33,333 bases of DNA, taken from Opitutia bacterium (GTDB lineage: Bacteria > Verrucomicrobiota > Verrucomicrobiia > Opitutales > UBA953). The notes under the pieces are model-generated. The model made no database searches and was not told the origin of the DNA. It was given only the letters and a program-made list of their open reading frames with translations. The stretch lies in NCBI GenBank assembly GCA_947373115.1, contig CANBWJ010000004.1:1-33333 (forward strand). Reading direction: 5' to 3'. The position numbers were made by a program, and so were the translations under genes. This document shows positions 26,777 through 33,333 of the stretch, one piece after another (the stretch's first letter is position 1; the number at the start of each line of letters is the position of its first letter).

Positions 26777-28161
26777 AGCCAACCGTTCTGATTGTTGACG
26801 ATGAAAAGCCAACCCGTGATGGGCTCAGGGCGGCCTTAGAAGATATATATGAAACCTTTGTCGCCAAGGATGCGGCCGAGGCCGCGCGCCTCATGCAAGA
26901 CGTTCCGCCCGATGCGGTGCTCACCGATTTGCGCATGGCGGGAGAAGACGGCATGGCGGTGATTGATCGCGCCCTCAAACTTTCCCCGCAGCCAGTGTGC
27001 ATCATGATGACCGCCTATGGAGACGTGGATACGGCGGTGAAGGCGATGAGTCGCGGCGCATATTGGTTTTTGCAGAAGCCGGTCGACCTGCGACAGATTG
27101 AGCTTTTATTGGAGCGCGGATTAAAGGCGCGCACCAATGAGAAGGAAGTGGTCGCCCTAAAAACTCGGCTCGACCAAAAATTCGCTTTAGGCGAAGTCAT
27201 TGGATCGTCGGAACCTTTACAGCACGCGATTGAGCAGGTGCGCACGGTGGCCGCTTCGAATGCCACCATTCTCTTGCTCGGCGAAACCGGCACTGGCAAA
27301 GAATTGTTTGCCCAAATGATTCACCAGGCGAGCCCGCGCTCGAAGGGCCCGTTTATGGCGGTACACTGTGCGGCCATCCCGGCCAACCTCTTGGAGAGTG
27401 AATTATTCGGTCACGAGAAAGGTGCGTTCACGGGTGCCAATGAGCGACGCGTGGGGCGCTTCGAGTCAGCCAACGGCGGCACGTTATTCTTGGATGAAAT
27501 CGGCGAAATCGATGCCACCACGCAAATCAAGCTCCTGCGCTTTTTAGAAACGCGTAGCGTGGAGCGGCTCGGCTCGCATAAGCCTATCGCCCTCGATTTG
27601 CGTTTGGTTTGTGCCACCAATCGCGACCTTCGCCAGATGGTCGCCGAAGGAAAATTCCGCGAAGATTTATTTTACCGCCTATCAGTAGTGCCACTTCGCC
27701 TGCCGCCGCTGCGTGAGCGGAAGGACGACATCCCGTTGCTGCTCACACACTACCTTAAGAAATTTGCGACGGAAAATAAAACCGCCGAAGTAAAACTTTC
27801 ACCGGCGGCGCTGGTGCCGCTTGCGGCTTATAGCTGGCCAGGAAATATTCGCGAACTACGGAACGCGTGCGAGAACCTTGCGGTTTTACAGGCGGGCAAA
27901 GTGGTGGCGCCTCAAGACCTCGATCCACGTTTTACGGAAGCCGCCCTTCCCCGCTCCCCGGCCGCGATGGGTTTAGCCGCTTTGCCACCAGGGGTTTTCG
28001 ACAAGGAGCAAAACGAAAAAAATTTACTTAAACAGGCGCTAGCCTCGGCCGCCGGCAATCGAACCAAGGCGGCGGAGTCGCTGGGTATTTCGCGCCGCAC
28101 CTTACACCGTAAACTATTACAGTGGCCGGAGCTCGAGGCAGGCACGACACCCACCGGCTAA
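26773..28161 (+). CDS. NtrC-family sigma-54-dependent response regulator
   Basis: Receiver domain + AAA+ (LLGETGTGKELFAQ, ESELFGHEKGAFTGA) + Fis-type HTH; start at MKPTVLIVDDEKP. Confidence 0.95.
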   Translation: MKPTVLIVDDEKPTRDGLRAALEDIYETFVAKDAAEAARLMQDVPPDAVLTDLRMAGEDGMAVIDRALKLSPQPVCIMMTAYGDVDTAVKAMSRGAYWFLQKPVDLRQIELLLERGLKARTNEKEVVALKTRLDQKFALGEVIGSSEPLQHAIEQVRTVAASNATILLLGETGTGKELFAQMIHQASPRSKGPFMAVHCAAIPANLLESELFGHEKGAFTGANERRVGRFESANGGTLFLDEIGEIDATTQIKLLRFLETRSVERLGSHKPIALDLRLVCATNRDLRQMVAEGKFREDLFYRLSVVPLRLPPLRERKDDIPLLLTHYLKKFATENKTAEVKLSPAALVPLAAYSWPGNIRELRNACENLAVLQAGKVVAPQDLDPRFTEAALPRSPAAMGLAALPPGVFDKEQNEKNLLKQALASAAGNRTKAAESLGISRRTLHRKLLQWPELEAGTTPTG

Positions 28162-28172
28162 ACTAAACGCTT

Positions 28173-29024
28173 ATGAAAAAACTGATTACACTTTTTCTTA
28201 TTACCGCACGTCTAGCGGCTGCCGATATCGTTGGGACGGATCTCATTAAAGGCTTGGTGACAAGCGGTATTAAAACCATGCCCAACCCGCCGACGGTTGA
28301 ACTCGCGGGTACATTGCCCGGGCGTCGGGCGCTTTGTGCCGGCAATGCCAGCGCCGCTTTTTTATTTCTAAAAGAAGGCGAGGCCGACCCCCTTGCGCCT
28401 GCGGGCGTTTTCTTTAATCGTTTCCTCGTGGCGAATGCGGCGGTAGTGGTAGTGGTTCATAAGCAGAATCCCGTCGCTCAACTTAAATTTTCCGAACTTA
28501 AGGGCCTGTTCGCCAAGGAGTCCCGAGAGGTTTATTTGAATTGGGGTGATTTATCTAATGGGACTTTATCTGAGATGTCGGCGCCGCTTGTCTATGCGCC
28601 GTCGGGTGCTTTCACCGATGAATTATTTAAAGGGCTAGTTCTCGAGGGTAACGATTACCGTCCAGGCGTTCGTCAGCGACTCGAATGGCCGACCATCATC
28701 GAAAACTTAACCGCCCGTTTCGGCGTCGTAGCCATTATGCCGTCGATGCCAGCGGGTACGCCCGGAAGGCTAATGCCCATTGCTGATGGACGGCCAGGAC
28801 GCTCGCAAGTGGCTTACCCGCCGAATGAGGTGAATATATATAACGGAGATTACCCGCTTCGCCTTCCGCTCTATTTATATGTTCGAACCGATCAGGAGAA
28901 AGCGCTGCACGATACTTTGGTTTGGATTCTTTCGGACGCCTTCGCCCAGGGGCTAGAGGCGCAAGGGCTATCCCCCGCCCCCAAGGCAATTCGTGGCCGA
29001 TTAACCCAAAGGCTTGACAGGTGA
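28173..29024 (+). CDS. PstS-like periplasmic substrate-binding-fold protein
   Basis: 283 aa with signal peptide; AVVVVVHKQNPVAQLKFSELKGLFAKE..YLNWGDLS resembles PBP-like domain. Confidence 0.65.
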   Translation: MKKLITLFLITARLAAADIVGTDLIKGLVTSGIKTMPNPPTVELAGTLPGRRALCAGNASAAFLFLKEGEADPLAPAGVFFNRFLVANAAVVVVVHKQNPVAQLKFSELKGLFAKESREVYLNWGDLSNGTLSEMSAPLVYAPSGAFTDELFKGLVLEGNDYRPGVRQRLEWPTIIENLTARFGVVAIMPSMPAGTPGRLMPIADGRPGRSQVAYPPNEVNIYNGDYPLRLPLYLYVRTDQEKALHDTLVWILSDAFAQGLEAQGLSPAPKAIRGRLTQRLDR

Positions 29025-29042
29025 AGCCCTGATGGGTCTGCT
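29014..29042 (+). promoter_or_regulatory. Possible promoter for tRNA-Gly inside the 3' end of the upstream CDS
   Basis: Perfect TTGACA at 29014-29019, 17-nt spacer, weak -10 TCTGCT. Confidence 0.3.
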
Positions 29043-29055
29043 TTCCCTCCTGAAT

Positions 29056-29130
29056 GCGCGTGTAGCTCAATGGTAGAGTACCACCTTGCCAAGGTGGCTG
29101 TTGCTGGTTCAAGTCCAGTCGCGCGCTCCA
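29056..29130 (+). tRNA. tRNA-Gly (anticodon GCC), CCA encoded
   Basis: Cloverleaf: GCGCGTG/CGCGCGC acceptor, CCACC-TTGCCAA-GGTGG anticodon arm, GCTGG-TTCAAGT-CCAGT T arm, TCCA end. Confidence 0.97.
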
Positions 29131-29134
29131 ATTT

Positions 29135-29158
29135 AACCCACCGTTTGGTGGGTTTTTT
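29135..29158 (+). terminator. Intrinsic terminator after tRNA-Gly
   Basis: AACCCACC-GTTT-GGTGGGTT followed by T run. Confidence 0.9.
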
Positions 29159-29159
29159 G

Positions 29160-30398
29160 TTAGATTTGAGGCAGCGTGACCGTAACCCTTAAGCCATGAG
29201 GTCGGGCGTTCTCAGCCACCACCGACCCCCCGTGCAATTCTGCGACCTGACGTACGATGCTTAATCCTAAACCGCTTCCCCCTGCCCGGCGGGACTTATC
29301 GGTACGATAGAACCGATCAAAGAGTCGGGAAATTTCAGATGGAGCTACACCGGCTCCATTGTCTTCGACCTCAAGGATAACGCCCGTGGGCTTAGTGTGC
29401 GTGGTAATCGAAATTCTGGTGGCCCCCGCCGCGTGTGCGAGTGCGTTCTCAATTAGATTTTGAATCAGACGCCGAGCTTGTACGGGGTCGGCTGCCGCTT
29501 CGCTTGCTTCCAGTTTTAACTCTAGGGCCACTCCCGCAGCACGGCAGCGAGCATCAAATTCTTCCGCCACTTCGCGACAGGCTTTGTGCAAGGCTTGAGG
29601 CTCACGCAGCATTTGGTCGGTCGAGCTTTCCAGGCTCGCCAGGGCTAAGAGCCCTTCGACTAGGCCCTGCAGTCGACCCACAGAGCCTACAATCTTTTGT
29701 AGAAAGCGCGTCCGGTCCGCAGGCGACATTTTTTCGTGATCATCGGCCAGGGTTTCAGCGTACCCACGCAGAATGGTGACGGGCGTCCGAAGGTCGTGCG
29801 AAACATTCGTCACAAACTCGCGCTCCATGGCTTGCAGTCGCTTAAGGGCGGTCACCTCGGTGAGCACGAAGATGACGGCGCCCTCGCCAAAAGCTTCGGG
29901 GTCAGTGCGCGCCCCCGCCGCCTGAATCCAAGCGTCAGCCAATGGCGCACGGTGAAGGAGAATCGTTTCGCCTGCCCTCCCCTCGCGCCGCACGCGGCGG
30001 ACAAGGTCGATAAAGTCGGCGCTCCGCACGAGCGGCACTACGGATTCACCTAAATCGCTTTCGGTTAAATTAAAAAGTGTTTTAGCGGCAGGATTGGCGA
30101 GGCGTAATAAATCTTTGGCGTCCACGACCAGTACGGCATCGGTTAAAGGCGCGAGGAGTGTTTCGATCCGCTTGGCTGCGGCTGAATTGATTTCTCCTTC
30201 GGTGAGCGAGCGCCCCTCAATCGCCGAATATAAACTTTCGAAGCCCAACCAATTAATCAGCCAGCCCCGCGGACGCTTTTTAATTTCGCCGCGGAGTAAT
30301 GCTTGTCGTGCCCAGAGCACCGAGCGCCCTAATTCAGCGGCACACCAGAGCGTGAAGCTGATGACGAGTGCTAAAATAATCCACGGCAGCCAAGTCAT
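29160..30398 (-). CDS. PhoR-like sensor histidine kinase
   Basis: 412 aa; PAS region, FVTNVSHDLRTPVTIL H-box, LIQNLIENALAHA N-box, SGLGLSIV G-box. Confidence 0.93.
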   Translation of the reverse strand: MTWLPWIILALVISFTLWCAAELGRSVLWARQALLRGEIKKRPRGWLINWLGFESLYSAIEGRSLTEGEINSAAAKRIETLLAPLTDAVLVVDAKDLLRLANPAAKTLFNLTESDLGESVVPLVRSADFIDLVRRVRREGRAGETILLHRAPLADAWIQAAGARTDPEAFGEGAVIFVLTEVTALKRLQAMEREFVTNVSHDLRTPVTILRGYAETLADDHEKMSPADRTRFLQKIVGSVGRLQGLVEGLLALASLESSTDQMLREPQALHKACREVAEEFDARCRAAGVALELKLEASEAAADPVQARRLIQNLIENALAHAAGATRISITTHTKPTGVILEVEDNGAGVAPSEISRLFDRFYRTDKSRRAGGSGLGLSIVRQVAELHGGSVVAENARPHGLRVTVTLPQI

Positions 30399-30447
30399 GC
30401 GAGGCCTCTAGACTGGGAGCATTCGAAATGACAGCGAGCGAAAACCC

Positions 30448-31152
30448 TTAACCCGATACGCGGTAGCCGACGCCGCGCACCGTTTCGATGCAATCGCCGC
30501 CGGGCCCAAGTTTTTCACGCAAGCGACGCACGTGGGTGTCCACGGTACGCGTTTCAAGGTCGGGCGAATAATTCCAAACGTCGGACAATAATTCTTCGCG
30601 CGACTGTACCCTGCCCTTGCGCTCCAAAAGTAGGCGGAGCAGTTTAAATTCGGTGGCGGTTAATTCGACAACCTTACCTTGAGCGGTGACCTCATGGCGC
30701 TCGATATCGAGCAAGAGTGCGCCGGCGGCGAGACGCGTGGATGGACTGGCCGCGGCGGATTTCGCACGACGCAATAAAGCTTGGGCGCGCAGCATGAGTT
30801 CACGGGCGTCGAAAGGCTTGGTGACGTAATCATCGGCACCCGACTCAAGGCCTCGCACCTTGTCGGCAGTCTCCCCTTTTGCGGTTAAGAAAATGACAGG
30901 CGTATCGTTGAGCAGCGCGTCACTCCGAATCATCCGGAGCAATTGTACGCCCGTGAGCTCAGGCATCATCACATCCAAGATTATTAAATCCGGACGAAAA
31001 TCGCGGGCCAACCCGATTGCTCGGAGCGGATCGTTTAAGGCACGCACCGCATAACCCGCTTGGCGAAATTTATAATCCAACAGTTCCGTCACATCGGTTT
31101 CGTCATCTACCACCAAGATGCGCTTCAGAAGTTCGTCGGCGGATTGAGCCAT
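30448..31152 (-). CDS. PhoB/OmpR-family response regulator
   Basis: 234 aa; receiver with LIILDVMMP, winged-helix C-terminus TRTVDTHVRRLREKLG. Confidence 0.94.
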   Translation of the reverse strand: MAQSADELLKRILVVDDETDVTELLDYKFRQAGYAVRALNDPLRAIGLARDFRPDLIILDVMMPELTGVQLLRMIRSDALLNDTPVIFLTAKGETADKVRGLESGADDYVTKPFDARELMLRAQALLRRAKSAAASPSTRLAAGALLLDIERHEVTAQGKVVELTATEFKLLRLLLERKGRVQSREELLSDVWNYSPDLETRTVDTHVRRLREKLGPGGDCIETVRGVGYRVSG

Positions 31153-31236
31153 AAATGAACACTGTGGGACTTTTTATTAAAGCGCCAGAGTTAGGTGACA
31201 AGTAAGGCGAACGTGAAACAAGATGAAGTATTGATG

Positions 31237-31261
31237 TAAGTCCTTTTAAATAAAGGACTTA
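31237..31261. repeat. Perfect 10-bp inverted repeat, 5-nt spacer
   Basis: TAAGTCCTTT-TAAAT-AAAGGACTTA in the response regulator/mnmG intergenic region; no T-tract. Confidence 0.7.
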
Positions 31262-31314
31262 AGAACTTCGTCACCCCGTTTTAACAGTCCGTATGCCCAA
31301 AAGTTACATACCCT

Positions 31315-31330
31315 TGTTCCACGTGGAACA
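31315..31330. promoter_or_regulatory. parS: parS-like centromere site
   Basis: Perfect 16-bp palindrome TGTTCCACGTGGAACA, matches the conserved bacterial ParB-binding parS form. Confidence 0.85.
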
Positions 31331-31347
31331 GTGTGAGCCCCCTACCC

Positions 31348-33237
31348 TTATTTTGCCGACTGCGCCCGGAATAAAACCATCAGCAGCGAAATGTCTGCCG
31401 GGTTAACCCCGCTAATCCGGCTGGCCTGACCGAGGGTTTGCGGCTGAACCTTCGCCAGTTTTTGTCGCGCCTCAAGGCTGAGCCCGTAGGTTTTCATGAA
31501 GTCAAAGCTGGCCGGGACCCTGAATGCATCCAGGTCGTGGAGCTTGCGGGCGGATCGAGTTTCACGCTCCAGGTACCCGCGGTATTTAACCTTATACATG
31601 ACCTCAGCCTGTATTTCTGGGCTTTCTGCCATAAATGTCGCTGGTAAGTCGGCGGGTGTCGCATCGATATTACGTCTAAGCACGTCGCCAGCCAGACCCC
31701 CAGAAATAGAGATTTTCTCAAGGTATTCGACCCAATGTGCGATTCTTGAGGCCTTGAACTCGATCCGTTTAAGCCGTTCATTAGGAACTAGGCCAAATTC
31801 AGCTAACTTAGATTTAAGGCGAATCTCGGCGCTACCATGGTTAAATAATAGCCGGTATTCGGCACGACTGGTAAACATCCGGTAAGGCTCCTGGGTGCCT
31901 TTGGTAACTAGGTCGTCGATTAATACGCCGATGTAGGCCTCATCGCGTCCAATGACCATAGGGGTCTGGCCGCGAACCTTGGCCGCAGCATTGACCCCAG
32001 CCACAAGTCCTTGAGCACCAGCTTCTTCGTAGCCCGAGGTACCGTTGATTTGCCCCGCAAAGAAGAGGCCTTCGACCTTTTTAGACTCTAAAGTGGGGTA
32101 AAGCTGGGTGGGCGGCGCGAAATCGTATTCAACGGCGTAGGCTGGGCGCATCATAACGGCTTTTTCCAGACCAACGATCGAATGGAGCATTTCGAGCTGA
32201 ACTTCAAAGGGAAGGGACGTCGATAGGCCGTTAATGTACCATTCGTCGGTATTTCGGCCTTCGGGCTCTAAATAAAGTTTATGTGACTCCTTGTCGGAGA
32301 ACTTCACGAACTTATCTTCAATCGAAGGGCAGTAGCGTGGCCCGACACCCTCGATCGCGCCGCCGTAAAGCGGGGAGCGGTGTAGGTTATCATGAACGAT
32401 CTTACCGGTGCTACCTTTAGCCTCGGTCATCCAGCACGAAACCTGATTGCTTCCAGGGGCCCAGCCAGGGAGGCGTTCACCAGCTTGTTCCACGTGGAAC
32501 AAATCGGTTTCTTGGCGGGTGTCGTAGAAGGCAAAAAGGGTGGGGGATGCGTCGCCCGGCTGCTCTTCGCATTTAGAGAAATCGATGGATGAGCCAAGGA
32601 TGCGCGGAGGGGTGCCAGTCTTAAGCCTTTGTAGTTCAATTCCTGCTTCTAAGAAACTGCTGGACAACGACTTAGCACTAAAGTCGCCCAGACGTCCACC
32701 TTCGGTTTTATTGGCCCCAATGTGCATTAGTCCGCGCAGGAAAGTGCCCGTGGTAACGACCACGGTTTTGGCGTAGAAGGAGAGGTCGAGGTTGGTGTTT
32801 ACGCCGACAACTTTGCCTTTCTCGAAGATCAGGCCGGTGACCATGGCCTGGAAGATAGTGAGCCCTGGCTGAATCTCACAGCGATGCTTCATTCGGAACT
32901 GGTAGGCTTTCTTATCGCACTGGGCGCGGGGTGCCTGGACGGCAGGGCCTCGCGAGGAATTGAGTAGGCGGAACTGAATTCCGGTGACATCGGCGGTCAG
33001 ACCCATTTCGCCACCGAGGGCATCAATCTCACGGACGATGTGACCCTTGGCCTGTCCGCCAATGGCGGGGTTGCAGCTCATCTGCGCAATGGTGTCGATA
33101 TTACCGCTCAGCAGTAAAACGTCCACGCCCATGCGGGCCGCAGCCAGTGCGGCCTCTACGCCAGCGTGTCCAGCCCCACAAACTATGACGTCGTAGGGCT
33201 TTGAGGGACCGAGGCGGATTTCTTTGGCGGGTGGCAT
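31348..33237 (-). CDS. mnmG: tRNA uridine-5-carboxymethylaminomethyl modification enzyme MnmG (GidA)
   Basis: 629 aa; [65 protein letters not shown]. Confidence 0.97.
   Translation of the reverse strand: MPPAKEIRLGPSKPYDVIVCGAGHAGVEAALAAARMGVDVLLLSGNIDTIAQMSCNPAIGGQAKGHIVREIDALGGEMGLTADVTGIQFRLLNSSRGPAVQAPRAQCDKKAYQFRMKHRCEIQPGLTIFQAMVTGLIFEKGKVVGVNTNLDLSFYAKTVVVTTGTFLRGLMHIGANKTEGGRLGDFSAKSLSSSFLEAGIELQRLKTGTPPRILGSSIDFSKCEEQPGDASPTLFAFYDTRQETDLFHVEQAGERLPGWAPGSNQVSCWMTEAKGSTGKIVHDNLHRSPLYGGAIEGVGPRYCPSIEDKFVKFSDKESHKLYLEPEGRNTDEWYINGLSTSLPFEVQLEMLHSIVGLEKAVMMRPAYAVEYDFAPPTQLYPTLESKKVEGLFFAGQINGTSGYEEAGAQGLVAGVNAAAKVRGQTPMVIGRDEAYIGVLIDDLVTKGTQEPYRMFTSRAEYRLLFNHGSAEIRLKSKLAEFGLVPNERLKRIEFKASRIAHWVEYLEKISISGGLAGDVLRRNIDATPADLPATFMAESPEIQAEVMYKVKYRGYLERETRSARKLHDLDAFRVPASFDFMKTYGLSLEARQKLAKVQPQTLGQASRISGVNPADISLLMVLFRAQSAK
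32486..32501. promoter_or_regulatory. parS: parS-like site inside the mnmG coding sequence
   Basis: Second identical TGTTCCACGTGGAACA palindrome; encodes LFHVEQ in the MnmG frame. Confidence 0.85.
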
Positions 33238-33264
33238 GGGAGGACTTCCTCCCAGCAGAGGAAA

Positions 33265-33333
33265 TCACTTACCAATGCAGAAGGAAGCGAAGAGCTTGTC
33301 CAGCATTCGCTCATTGTCGATGCGTCCGACGAT
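33265..33333 (-). CDS. mnmE: tRNA modification GTPase MnmE (TrmE), C-terminal fragment
   Basis: Reverse strand reads IVGRIDNERMLDKLFASFCIGK*, the typical MnmE C-terminus. Confidence 0.92.
   Translation of the reverse strand: MVGRIDNERMLDKLFASFCIGK

Noticed and set aside
28892-29131. 79-aa minus-strand ORF MERATGLEPATATLARWYSTIELHAHS
   Set aside because: Antisense of tRNA-Gly; this peptide is a well-known spurious annotation
1-33333. CRISPR arrays, transposons, prophage or a defence island
   Set aside because: No direct-repeat/spacer pattern, transposase, integrase or phage-like ORF seen; gene content is housekeeping

Overview
33.3 kb of a compact, moderately GC-rich bacterial chromosome. 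Gene content (DUF5069, NamZ/DUF1343, long Bacteroidetes-like PurF) suggests Verrucomicrobiota, possibly Opitutae; this is inference only. Most of the window is housekeeping: the start of an F-type ATP synthase operon (atpB-E-F-H-A, minus strand), pdxH, rsmE, rsmD, an Fpg/Nei glycosylase, a NUDIX plus unknown kinase-like gene pair, purF, namZ, purN, prmA, purK, purE, a CapD-like epimerase, a membrane FGE-like protein, tyrA / aroA-cmk fusion / plsC, dnaN, pssA, a RelE-like protein, LMW-PTP, DUF5069, hemX, hemA, an NtrC-like regulator, a PstS-like protein, tRNA-Gly(GCC), a PhoR/PhoB-like pair, mnmG and the 3' end of mnmE. No CRISPR, transposon, prophage or rRNA was seen. The strongest non-coding signals point to an origin-proximal region. 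The dnaN-pssA intergenic region has a TAGTAGTAGTAA DnaA-trio-like array, an AT-rich flank and several DnaA-box-like 9-mers. Two perfect 16-bp parS-like palindromes (TGTTCCACGTGGAACA) lie 9-10 kb away, one upstream of the mnmG stop-side end and one inside the mnmG coding sequence. Other points of interest are a cryptic kinase-like protein, GluTR without its dimerisation domain, a short AtpH, a degenerate Fpg zinc finger, and convergent gene pairs that all abut or overlap at TAA/TTA stops.
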